This document shows, piece after piece, positions 1 through 7,907 of a stretch of 64,000 bases of DNA. Source of the DNA: Acidobacteriota bacterium (GTDB taxonomy: Bacteria > Acidobacteriota > Terriglobia > Bryobacterales > Bryobacteraceae). The DNA lies in NCBI GenBank assembly GCA_017304135.1, contig JAFLBB010000013.1:1-64000 (forward strand), given 5' to 3'. Under the pieces are notes generated by a model, which was given only the letters and a program-made list of their open reading frames with translations, was not told the DNA's origin and searched no databases. The stretch's first letter is position 1. Every line of letters begins with the position of its first letter. Position numbers and translations under genes: made by a program.

Positions 1-177
1 AGATCTGCTCCGCTATCCTGCCCTGTGCAGGCCTCACGCAGACACTGGCCTCCTGGACAGAGATCACACGGCGCTTAGCAGAACCAAAACGGCGCCGCAG
101 AAGACATTCGTTAAGTTAACGCTTATGGGGCCGCTCCCTATGCCCAGGCAGGACTACAATTTCAAAAATTTAGCCCC

Positions 178-894
178 TTACACCAGCCCCTCGGCCACGT
201 CCAAATCCTCCGGACGGCCCACGTCGCGCCACTCGCCTTTGAGGCCATGCAGCAACACGCGGCGCCGTTCCGTGAGCAGCATCTCAACCGCCGTGGTCAG
301 CTCATACTCGCCGCGCGGTGAGAGCGGGAGCCTCTCCAGCAGCTCAAACACACCCGCCCGGAACACATACGCGCCGGCGCTGTTCCAATGGGTGGCGGAG
401 GTTCCGCGAAGTGGCTTCTCCACAATGCGCTCCACCACGCGCTGCTGCTCGTAGATGGCCGCACCCTGCCAGGGGTCGTCCACCCACTTGGCGGCGAGCA
501 CAGCCTCGGCAGCGGCGTCGTTTTCCAGCATGGCCGTCATCGCCCGGTAGTCAGCCGTTTCGGTGAGGATGTCGCCGAAGGTGAGCAGGAACGGAGCGCC
601 GCCGCAAAACTCGCGCCCGAGCAGCGCCGCCGAACCGGTGCCGTCGAGCTTCTCCTGGCGGCGGCAGCTAAGCTTCATCGGGTAGGCCGCAAAGTGCGCC
701 TCGATCACCTCGGCGCGAAAACCGGTCACCAGCAGCGCTTCGATGAAGCCCGCCGCACGCAGCCGGTCGAGAATGTGCTCGAGCATCGGTTTGCCGCGCA
801 GCTCCAGCATCGGCTTGGGCAGCTCTTCGGTCAACGCGCCCATCCGGGTGCCTCGCCCGGCGGCCAATACAACGCATTTCGAGATCAATCCCAT
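178..894 (-). CDS. Sugar-phosphate nucleotidyltransferase (NTP transferase family)
   Basis: A 238-residue cytoplasmic protein predicted to transfer a nucleoside monophosphate onto a sugar phosphate, making an NDP-sugar for cell-surface glycans. The N-terminus has the family signature LAAGRGTRMG (about residues 11-20) followed by ELPKPMLELRGKPMLEH, which binds the NTP; an LLTFGDI segment supplies the metal-binding Asp region. The length fits the short single-domain NTP_transferase class without a left-handed helix acyltransferase domain. The ATG at 894 is only 11 nt from the GTG of the divergent MFS gene, so the two promoters must overlap the opposite coding start. The exact sugar cannot be told from sequence; MurNAc-1-P uridylyltransferase (MurU) or glucose-1-P thymidylyltransferase-like roles are both possible. 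Confidence 0.85.
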   Translation of the reverse strand: MGLISKCVVLAAGRGTRMGALTEELPKPMLELRGKPMLEHILDRLRAAGFIEALLVTGFRAEVIEAHFAAYPMKLSCRRQEKLDGTGSAALLGREFCGGAPFLLTFGDILTETADYRAMTAMLENDAAAEAVLAAKWVDDPWQGAAIYEQQRVVERIVEKPLRGTSATHWNSAGAYVFRAGVFELLERLPLSPRGEYELTTAVEMLLTERRRVLLHGLKGEWRDVGRPEDLDVAEGLV

Positions 895-899
895 ATAAT
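894..899 (+). promoter_or_regulatory. Perfect -10 hexamer for the MFS gene, possible leaderless start
   Basis: TATAAT lies 6 nt before the GTG start at 906, so transcription would begin at or within a base or two of the start codon. No convincing -35 is visible 16-18 nt upstream, and the hexamer overlaps the ATG of the divergent nucleotidyltransferase. Inference from sequence only. Confidence 0.5.
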
Positions 900-905
900 G
901 CCACC

Positions 906-2195
906 GTGCCCTTCGCTCCCGCCGCTCCCACGGCGCACTCCGCTCCCGCCACCCGCTACCGCTGGTGGATTCTCTCGCTCCTCTTCTTCGCCACCACCGT
1001 CAACTACCTCGACCGCATTCTTTTAGGATTTCTCTATCCGATCATCCGCGATGAGCTGCACATCAACGAGCAGCAGTACGGCTATGTGCAGGCCTGCTTC
1101 TCGGCGGCCTACACGATTGGCTTCCTCATCATGGGCAAGTTCATCGACAAGGTCGGCACGCGCATCGGCTATCTGGTCTCGCTGGTCTGGTGGTCGGTTG
1201 CCGCGGCGCTGCATGCCACCGCCGGCAGCACGGTGGCTCTCGGTTTTTGGCGCGCCGTGCTTGGCGTGGGCGAAGCGGGCAATTTCCCGGCCGCCATCAA
1301 GTCGGTCACCGAGTGGTTCCCGAAGCAGGACCGCGCGTTCGCCACCGGCATCTTCAACGCCGGCTCGAACGTCGCTTCGATGATCGGCCCGCCCGCCTTC
1401 GCCATGATCGCCGCCGCCTATGGCTGGCGTATGTGCTTTCTGCTCACGGCCGCGCTGGGCATTGGCTGGGTCGTGCTGTGGGTGCTCACCTACCAGCGCC
1501 CTGAGATTCACCCCCGCGTCAACGACGCCGAACGGGCCTACATTCTCGGCGATGCCGAGGCCGAAGCCGCCAACGAGCCCACCGTCGGCTGGGCCAAGGC
1601 GCTCACCTACAAACAGACGTGGGGCTTCGCGCTGGCCAAGTTCCTCACCGACCCGGTTTGGTGGTTTTACCTGTACTGGCTGCCGCCCTACCTCTACGAC
1701 GTGCGCAAATTCAACATGACCGAGATCGCCTGGGCGCTGCCGTTCATCTACCTGATGGCCGATTTCGGCAGCGTCGGCGGCGGCTGGATCTCCGGCTACC
1801 TGATGCGCCGCGGCTGGCCCAACGGCAAGGCCCGCAAGACCGCCATGGCTCTCTGCGCCGTGTGCATGCCGATCGGGGCCTTAAGTGTCCTGGCAGGCAA
1901 TCCGGTTCTCGCCGTCGTTCTGATCAGCCTCGCCACCTCCGGTCACCAGGGCTGGTCAGCCAACCTCTACACCACCGCTACCGATGTCTTCCCCAAGGCC
2001 GCCTCGGCTTCGGTGACCGGCATCGGGGGCTGCCTGGGCGGACTCGGCGGCGTCATCTTCTCGTCGCTGCTGCCCGGCTACATCGTCACCCATTTCGGCT
2101 ACACGCCCATCTTCCTCATCATGGGCAGCTTCCACCTGATCGGCCTGCTCGTCGTCCACCTGCTGCTGGGCGACATGAGGAGGCTGCAAAAATGA
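906..2195 (+). CDS. MFS transporter, hexuronate/anion:cation symporter type
   Basis: A 429-residue inner-membrane permease with about 12 hydrophobic segments. The N-terminal TM1 ends in NYLDR, followed by the loop motif GKFIDKVGTRIG between TM2 and TM3, typical of the ACS family (ExuT/GudP-like) that carries hexuronates, galactonate or glucarate. The start is the GTG at 906: no in-frame ATG exists before the first membrane span, and a TATAAT sits 6 nt upstream. The stop overlaps the ATG of the downstream sulfatase (ATGA), so the two are co-transcribed. Import of a sugar acid released from a sulfated polysaccharide is a reasonable but unproven link. Confidence 0.88.
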   Translation: MPFAPAAPTAHSAPATRYRWWILSLLFFATTVNYLDRILLGFLYPIIRDELHINEQQYGYVQACFSAAYTIGFLIMGKFIDKVGTRIGYLVSLVWWSVAAALHATAGSTVALGFWRAVLGVGEAGNFPAAIKSVTEWFPKQDRAFATGIFNAGSNVASMIGPPAFAMIAAAYGWRMCFLLTAALGIGWVVLWVLTYQRPEIHPRVNDAERAYILGDAEAEAANEPTVGWAKALTYKQTWGFALAKFLTDPVWWFYLYWLPPYLYDVRKFNMTEIAWALPFIYLMADFGSVGGGWISGYLMRRGWPNGKARKTAMALCAVCMPIGALSVLAGNPVLAVVLISLATSGHQGWSANLYTTATDVFPKAASASVTGIGGCLGGLGGVIFSSLLPGYIVTHFGYTPIFLIMGSFHLIGLLVVHLLLGDMRRLQK

Positions 2196-3676
2196 ACCGG
2201 CGCACCGCCATCGCCACCACTCTCGGCGCGACGCTCGCCGCCTGCTCGAAGCCCGCAGCCAAGCGCCCCAACATCCTCTTCGTGATGACCGACGACCATG
2301 CCACCAGCGCGCTGGGCTGCTACGGCAACACGCTTGTCCGCACGCCCACGCTCGACCGCCTGGCCTCGGAGGGCGTCCGTTTCACCAACGCCTTCTGCAC
2401 CAATTCCTTGTGCGCCCCCGGCCGCGCGGCCACCATCACCGGCACCTACTCTCATCGCAACCGCATCCTCGGCAACTCGGAAATGAAGGGCGCCGAGGAG
2501 CATCTGGACCAGTCGCTTCCCACCTATCCGCGCGTCCTCCAGGCCAACGGCTACCGCACGGCGCTGGTGGGCAAATGGCACATGTCGGATGACCCGAAGG
2601 GCTTCGATTACTGGTGCGTGCTGCCCGGCCAGGGACTCTACTTCGACCCCGACTTCATCGAAAACGGCCAGCGGAAGAAATTCCCCGGCTACGCCTCCGA
2701 CGTCACCACCGACATTGCCCTGCGCTTCCTCGAACAGGCTGGCTCGGCGGGCGACGGCAAGCCGTGGTGCCTCGTCTACCAGCACAAGGCTCCGCACCGG
2801 CCCTTCCTGCCACCGCCGCGCCACGCCAAGCTTTACGACGGCGTGGAGATCCCCTTTCCGGCTACCTTCGACGACGACTACGCCACGCGCCGGATCGCCG
2901 CCGCCGCCGAGGATATGCGCTTCGACCTCTCGCTTGAGCCCGATTACGTCAAGGAGATCCCCAAGGGCCTCGATCGCGCCGCCAAGAAGCGCTGGATCTA
3001 TCAGCGCTTCGTCAAGGACTACTACGGCGCCATCGCCGGCGTGGACGACAACCTCGGCCGCGTGCTCGACCACCTCCGCACGACCAAGCAGTACGACAAC
3101 ACGCTGATCATCTACACCACCGACAACGGCTTTTTCGTCGGCGACCACGGCTGGTACGACAAGCGCTTCATGTATGAGCCCTCGCTGCGCATCCCCCTCA
3201 TCGTGAAACCCCCGTCGGCCTCAGGTTCCGGTCGCGTGACGGCCGACTTCGCCCTCAACGTCGACTACGCCTCCACCATCCTCGACTACGCCGGCTGCAC
3301 GATCCCGGAGACCATGCAGGGGCGCAGTCTGCGCCCCGTCCTCGAAGGTTCGACGCCCTCCGATTGGCGGACATCGATGTACTACGCCTACTTCGAGAAC
3401 TCCTGGGTTCTGGCTGGCAAGGGCAAGGAGGCCATGTCCGACCCCAGCTTCGCCTTTTTCACTCCGCATCGCATTGGCCCCCACCGCGGCGTCCGCACGC
3501 GCAACCACAAGCTGATCCACTACCACGCCGAGGGCGACTACTGGGAACTGTTCGACCTGGAGAAGGACCCCAACGAGCTGAACAACCTCTATGGCAAGCC
3601 CGAGGTGGGCGCGTTGACCGGAGAACTCAAGGCGGAACTCACACGCCTCAGGCGGCAATACGGCGACGCCGGCTGA
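2192..3676 (+). CDS. Sulfatase (type I, formylglycine), predicted lipoprotein
   Basis: A 494-residue alkaline-phosphatase-superfamily sulfatase predicted to hydrolyse sulfate esters outside the cytoplasmic membrane. The start at 2192 has a strong AGGAGG 8 nt upstream and overlaps the MFS stop. The first 18 residues form a lipoprotein signal ending in LAAC (Cys18). NILFVMTDDH gives the metal-binding Asp pair. The formylglycine motif is CAPGR (Cys74) rather than the usual C-x-P-S-R. The C-terminal part keeps TTDNGFFVGDHG and the DLEKDPNELNN segment typical of arylsulfatases. No anaerobic sulfatase-maturing enzyme is seen nearby, so maturation would depend on a gene elsewhere. Pairing with the MFS gene suggests scavenging of sulfated sugars. 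Confidence 0.9.
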   Translation: MNRRTAIATTLGATLAACSKPAAKRPNILFVMTDDHATSALGCYGNTLVRTPTLDRLASEGVRFTNAFCTNSLCAPGRAATITGTYSHRNRILGNSEMKGAEEHLDQSLPTYPRVLQANGYRTALVGKWHMSDDPKGFDYWCVLPGQGLYFDPDFIENGQRKKFPGYASDVTTDIALRFLEQAGSAGDGKPWCLVYQHKAPHRPFLPPPRHAKLYDGVEIPFPATFDDDYATRRIAAAAEDMRFDLSLEPDYVKEIPKGLDRAAKKRWIYQRFVKDYYGAIAGVDDNLGRVLDHLRTTKQYDNTLIIYTTDNGFFVGDHGWYDKRFMYEPSLRIPLIVKPPSASGSGRVTADFALNVDYASTILDYAGCTIPETMQGRSLRPVLEGSTPSDWRTSMYYAYFENSWVLAGKGKEAMSDPSFAFFTPHRIGPHRGVRTRNHKLIHYHAEGDYWELFDLEKDPNELNNLYGKPEVGALTGELKAELTRLRRQYGDAG

Positions 3677-3747
3677 CGCCTTTCGAGCGTGTGCCCGTCT
3701 CTAGCTGTGGCGCTACGATGGAGACGGCTCGAACGAGGGTAGGCTGC

Positions 3748-5118
3748 ATGGACACCGCTGGCTCATATCCGTCACGCCGGGGCGAAGACTTCAGTGAGGA
3801 ACTCGCCGGAAAGGGCTGGTATCACAGTTTCGCGCTGCCGGATGGCACAGTCATCCAGGGGTACAACCGGCTGGAGGTTCTCAACGAGCGCTACGCCCGC
3901 CTTCCGATTCCCCGATCGCTTGCGGGAAGGCGAGTGCTGGATATAGGCGCCTGGGATGGCTGGTTCAGTTTTGAAGCCGAGCGCAACGGGGCCGGCGTAA
4001 CTGCTGTCGATTGCGTCGAGGTCGCCAACTTCCACACCATTCACCGCGCGCTGTCCTCCCGCGTGGAGTACCGCATCCTCGATTTCTATGACCTGCCCCA
4101 ATCGGGCCTGGGGCCCTATGATTTCGTCTTCTTCCTCGGTGTCCTTTACCACTTGAAGCATCCGCTCCTGGCGCTGGAAATCGTCTGCGCACTGACGACG
4201 GATACCGCCATCGTGGAATCGTTCGTCACCGATGCCGACACCTGGCGCGAACACAGCGATGAGATCCCCGCCATGGAATTCTACGAGACCGATGAATTGG
4301 GGAATCAGCTGGACAACTGGATTGGCCCCAGTGTGGGATGCCTGCTGGCCATGTGCCGCGCGGCGGGATTTGCCCGCGTGGAACTCCTCTACGCCAGGCG
4401 TCACCATGCCGGCGTTGCCTGCCACCGGACTTGGGAGCCTCTCCCAGAAGACGCAAAACAGGAGCCGCCGGAGTTGATCGCCGTCAGCAACACCAGGACC
4501 TTTGGCATCAACTTCTTCACGCGGAAAGAGGAGTATGTTTCCTGCTGGTTCCGCACCTCGATGGGTGCCGTTGCGCGTGACGAGCTTCGTCTGGAAATCG
4601 CTGGCTTCGGCATTCGCGCGCTCTACGTGAAGCGTCAAACTGACGACACCTGGATGGCGAACTTCCGGTTGCCGCCGGGGCTGCGGCCCGGCTGGAACGA
4701 GGTTCGTCTTCGCCTGGCGCAGAGCCATTTCGGATCTTCGCATCGCATCGCCGTCGACATTCCGCTTCACGTCCGCCAACTGGTAGTGAAGGGTGTCCGG
4801 GACGGCACGACCTGGAGCGATGAGGGGATCCGCGTCGACGGCGCCAAGGCTGTACTCAGTTGCTGGGTTCATGGCCTCCCGGAGAACGCGGACCGCGCCA
4901 ACGTTTACACGCGCCTGGGGGAGGCCATTCTCGGGATCGAATACGTAGGGGAGCCCGATGCGCAGGGCCTCCGCCAGATCAATGCCACCGTTTCCACGTC
5001 CGTTGCCAGTGGGGTACACCCGCTCATCGTCGAATGTGGAGGCGTGAAGTCGGACCCATGGCCGGTAAGCGTGGCCGGTGGCGACACGGTCCCGAACTGT
5101 ATCGAACGCAACCAATGA
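3748..5118 (+). CDS. SAM-dependent methyltransferase with unknown C-terminal extension
   Basis: A 456-residue protein. Residues about 1-260 form a class I methyltransferase with motif I VLDIGAWDGWFSF (about 63-75), then TAVDCVE, and FFLGVLYHLKHPLLALE as a post-motif IV/V segment; this resembles the CmoB/DUF1698-like family. The remaining 200 residues look like beta-rich domains with no match I recognise. Start choice: an ATG at 3718 is also in frame, but 3714-3719 reads TACGAT, a likely -10, and the ATG at 3748 has GAGGG upstream, so 3748 is preferred. The gene stands alone, 71 nt after the sulfatase. The substrate is unknown; glycan or rhamnose-related methylation is only a guess. Confidence 0.75.
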   Translation: MDTAGSYPSRRGEDFSEELAGKGWYHSFALPDGTVIQGYNRLEVLNERYARLPIPRSLAGRRVLDIGAWDGWFSFEAERNGAGVTAVDCVEVANFHTIHRALSSRVEYRILDFYDLPQSGLGPYDFVFFLGVLYHLKHPLLALEIVCALTTDTAIVESFVTDADTWREHSDEIPAMEFYETDELGNQLDNWIGPSVGCLLAMCRAAGFARVELLYARRHHAGVACHRTWEPLPEDAKQEPPELIAVSNTRTFGINFFTRKEEYVSCWFRTSMGAVARDELRLEIAGFGIRALYVKRQTDDTWMANFRLPPGLRPGWNEVRLRLAQSHFGSSHRIAVDIPLHVRQLVVKGVRDGTTWSDEGIRVDGAKAVLSCWVHGLPENADRANVYTRLGEAILGIEYVGEPDAQGLRQINATVSTSVASGVHPLIVECGGVKSDPWPVSVAGGDTVPNCIERNQ

Positions 5119-5124
5119 GAGGCT

Positions 5125-5140
5125 GGGGCAATTTCGCCCC
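5125..5140. terminator. Short GC hairpin after the methyltransferase
   Basis: GGGGC and GCCCC pair around a 6-base loop AATTTC, 6 nt after the stop at 5118. It is followed by a C/T-rich run rather than a clear T tract, so it may be a weak terminator or an mRNA 3'-end stabiliser. Confidence 0.3.
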
Positions 5141-5257
5141 TCCCCCTCAAACCCGATTGCATTCTGACGCCTTACCCCCCTTGAACCCCTCCCATCACCC
5201 TCGTATTCTAAGAAGAGCTGTCAACAATCGACGCTTTTGGCAGCTTCTGTACCCGTT

Positions 5258-7222
5258 ATGCGCGAAGTTCCTGGTTTCGTGATCCGAAGCGAGTTCCACG
5301 CCACCGTCACCGCCCCTGCCCCGGCAATCGAAACGGTTCCCGCCGAGGAGGCTCTAGCCACCGCCCGCCACGCCGCCCGCGCCCTCATCGCCAAGCAGCA
5401 CCCGGACGGCTATTGGAACGGCAAGCTGACCGCGGATTCCACCCTCCAGGCCGACTACATCCTCCTGCAGATGTGGCTCCATCCGGCGGAGGCCGACGGC
5501 ACGTGGGATCCGCCGACGCTGCCCAAAATCCGCAAGGCCGCGCGCGCCATTCTCGACGCCCAGATGCCCGACGGCGGCTGGAGCATCTACGAACCCGGCC
5601 CGGCCGAAATCAACGCCACCGTGCGCGCCTACACCGCCCTCAAAATGGCCGGCATGGACATGGACCACCCGCGCATGCGGCAGGCGCTGGGAATGGTTCA
5701 CAGACTGGGCGGCATCCAGGCCTGCAACAGTTACACGAAGATCAACTTCAGCCTGTTCGATCTCTTCCCCCGCAAGTTCTGCCCCACCATCCCGCCGGAG
5801 CTGATGATCCTGCCGGGCAACTTCCTTTATGAGATGTCCTCCTGGACGCGCAGCATCATTGTGCCGCTCTCCATCGTCCAGGCCCTCGGCGGAACAAAGC
5901 CCACGCCGGGACTGCACCGCGTCGACGAACTCACCCACCCGCGCCGCAAGTTCGCCCTGGCCCGCCGCGACCGCATCGCCAACCTCTTCGTCGCCGCCGA
6001 CAAGCTCTTCAAGCGCTGGGAACGCCAGAACGTCCGCCGCATCCGCCAGGAAGCCATCCGCGAGGCCGAGGAGTGGATGCTGCAGCACCTGGAACACTCA
6101 GAGGGCCTGGGCGCCATCTATCCCGGCATGATGTATGGCATCATGGCGCTCGACGCGCTCGGCTACGAACGCGACCATCCGGACCTGATTCGCGAGATCC
6201 GCCACTTCGACAATCTCATGCTGGAGGGTCCGGAAAGCCTCATCTTCCAGCCCGCCAAGTCGCCCGTGTGGGACACGGCCATCGCCGCCTATGCCCTGGG
6301 CGAGCTCGGCCAGCACGACTCACCCTCGCTCGCCGCTGCCGCCGATTGGCTGCTCCTCAAGGAGATCCGCCGCAAGGGTGACTGGGCGCGCAAACGCCCC
6401 GACCTGCGGCCCTCGGGCTGGGCCTTCGAGTTCGACAACGAGTTCTATCCGGATATCGACGACACGGCGATGGTGCTGCTGGCCCTGCTCCATGCGAAGT
6501 CGAATGACCAGGAGCGCCAGTCCCGCGCCGAAGCCCGTGCCGTGAACTGGCTGCTCGGCATGCAAAGCTCCGACGGCGGCTGGGCCGCCTTCGATGTGGA
6601 CAACAACTGGGAGTTCCTGAACAAGGTTCCCTTTGCCGACCATAACGCCATGCTCGACCCGACTTGCCCGGACATCACCGGCCGCACGCTGGAGTCGCTC
6701 TGCCGCCGCGGATTCGACCATCGCGATGAGCCCATCGCCCGCGGCATCGACTACCTGCTCAACCATCAGGAAGCGGATGGCAGCTGGTATGGCCGTTGGG
6801 GTGTGAACTACGTCTACGGCACCTTCCTGGCCATTCGAGGCCTCGCCGCCACCGGGTCGCCCGACGTCGCTCCAGCCATCGACCGCGGCGCACGCTGGTT
6901 GAGGTCCGTCCAGAACCCTGACGGCGGGTGGGGCGAAAGTTGCCGCGGCTACGACACCGGCAGGTTTGAGCGCGCCGTCAGCACGCCCTCGCAGACCGCG
7001 TGGGCCGTGCTTGGCCTGATTGCGGCCGGAAGAGCGCGCAGCGCCGAGACCGTCCGCGGCGTCCAGTGGCTCAAAAACAACCAGCGCCCGGACGGCACCT
7101 GGGAGGAGTCAATCACCACTGGCACCGGCTTCCCCCGCGTCTTCTACATCAGCTACCACCTCTACCGCGACTACTTCCCCATTTATGCGCTGGCGGCCTA
7201 TGCCAGAGCCATCATCGCGTAG
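5258..7222 (+). CDS. shc: Squalene-hopene cyclase
   Basis: A monotopic membrane-associated cyclase (about 654 residues) that folds squalene into hopene, the first committed step of hopanoid synthesis. It carries the catalytic DIDD of the D-x-D-D motif (about residues 399-402) and many QW repeats, such as QMPDGGW, QSSDGGW, QNPDGGW and QRPDGTW, spread over the (alpha/alpha)6 barrels; length matches the family. An in-frame TTG at 5237 would add 7 residues; the ATG at 5258 is preferred although no clear Shine-Dalgarno is visible. TATTCT at 5205-5210 is a plausible -10. No other hpn genes are adjacent, so hopanoid tailoring enzymes must lie elsewhere. Confidence 0.95.
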   Translation: MREVPGFVIRSEFHATVTAPAPAIETVPAEEALATARHAARALIAKQHPDGYWNGKLTADSTLQADYILLQMWLHPAEADGTWDPPTLPKIRKAARAILDAQMPDGGWSIYEPGPAEINATVRAYTALKMAGMDMDHPRMRQALGMVHRLGGIQACNSYTKINFSLFDLFPRKFCPTIPPELMILPGNFLYEMSSWTRSIIVPLSIVQALGGTKPTPGLHRVDELTHPRRKFALARRDRIANLFVAADKLFKRWERQNVRRIRQEAIREAEEWMLQHLEHSEGLGAIYPGMMYGIMALDALGYERDHPDLIREIRHFDNLMLEGPESLIFQPAKSPVWDTAIAAYALGELGQHDSPSLAAAADWLLLKEIRRKGDWARKRPDLRPSGWAFEFDNEFYPDIDDTAMVLLALLHAKSNDQERQSRAEARAVNWLLGMQSSDGGWAAFDVDNNWEFLNKVPFADHNAMLDPTCPDITGRTLESLCRRGFDHRDEPIARGIDYLLNHQEADGSWYGRWGVNYVYGTFLAIRGLAATGSPDVAPAIDRGARWLRSVQNPDGGWGESCRGYDTGRFERAVSTPSQTAWAVLGLIAAGRARSAETVRGVQWLKNNQRPDGTWEESITTGTGFPRVFYISYHLYRDYFPIYALAAYARAIIA

Positions 7223-7306
7223 CATTCCGGGCCAGACCACAGGCCTCCGGCGCTTCGGGAACCTTTCCCTGTTATCTGTCGTACACTATGGCAGGGATTG
7301 ACGAAT

Positions 7307-7786
7307 ATGCCCTTCTGCACACAATGCGGTAGCCAGGTGTCCCCCGCGGATACCTACTGCCACCAGTGCGGAAGCCAGCAGCCCGGGGCCACCCCAGGGG
7401 CCTCTCCGCCGCGCCCTTCCGGCGGGCAAACCAACTTCACCGACAACATCGACGACCGCACCTGGAAGACCCTTTGCTACATACCGGGCTTGGGGTGGCT
7501 GGCCAGCGTCTTCGTGCTGGCAGCGGACCGCTTCGGGCGTGACCGCACGGCCCGCTTCCACGCCTTCCAGGGCCTCTACCTCTTCGTCGCCTGGCTCGTC
7601 ATCGACTGGGGCCTCGGCCCGGCCTTCCAATTCGGCCGCTCGTTCCGCCTTGACGTGGAAGGCCTCGTCAAGCTGGTCCTGTTCGGCGTCGGCATCTTCA
7701 TGATGATTAAGACCTGGCACGGCCAGATCTTCCGCCTGCCCATCTTCAGCGAACTGGCTGACCGCAGCCTCGCCGACCACCCCTAA
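7307..7786 (+). CDS. Zinc-ribbon protein with DUF4870-like membrane domain
   Basis: A 159-residue protein with an N-terminal double-Cys zinc ribbon (FCTQCGSQ and YCHQCGSQ, residues 2-24), a Gly/Pro-rich linker, then a membrane domain with about three hydrophobic helices resembling DUF4870/Tic20-type proteins (LCYIPGLGWLASVFVL, FHAFQGLYLFVAWLVI, and VLFGVGIFMMIKTW). The ATG at 7307 is preferred over an in-frame TTG at 7298 because AGGG lies at a workable distance. Function is unknown; this architecture is common in Gram-negatives and often described as a small integral membrane protein. It is 84 nt after the cyclase and could be co-transcribed. Confidence 0.75.
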   Translation: MPFCTQCGSQVSPADTYCHQCGSQQPGATPGASPPRPSGGQTNFTDNIDDRTWKTLCYIPGLGWLASVFVLAADRFGRDRTARFHAFQGLYLFVAWLVIDWGLGPAFQFGRSFRLDVEGLVKLVLFGVGIFMMIKTWHGQIFRLPIFSELADRSLADHP

Positions 7787-7818
7787 ACCCCTCATCCCCC
7801 ATACCCTCTGGCCCCGAC

Positions 7819-7834
7819 GTACGGCCCCCCGTAC
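7819..7834. repeat. Perfect 6-bp inverted repeat between zinc-ribbon gene and sensor gene
   Basis: GTACGG and CCGTAC flank a CCCC loop. It lies 33 nt after the stop of the zinc-ribbon gene and 74 nt before the sensor gene. No T tract follows, so it may be a stem in the mRNA or a small operator. Confidence 0.3.
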
Positions 7835-7907
7835 CACTACCTTCCCGCACGAAAGTACCCTTGCTGGGATCCCTACCCTACCCGGACACTAATGAGGAAG
7901 GAGTCTG

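Noticed and set aside
1-177. Possible gene or terminator at the left edge
   Set aside because: Only a short shadow frame is present and no stable T-tailed stem; I see nothing supported there.
1619-2191. Upstream extension of the sulfatase frame inside the MFS gene
   Set aside because: The extension is Arg/His-rich and overlaps a real transporter; the true start at 2192 has a strong ribosome site and a lipoprotein signal.
3364-3747. Upstream extension of the methyltransferase frame
   Set aside because: Overlaps the sulfatase gene; a promoter-like TACGAT and a ribosome site support 3748.
3772-5115. 447-codon minus-strand open frame opposite the methyltransferase
   Set aside because: No recognisable motif, and the plus-strand methyltransferase has a clear SAM motif.
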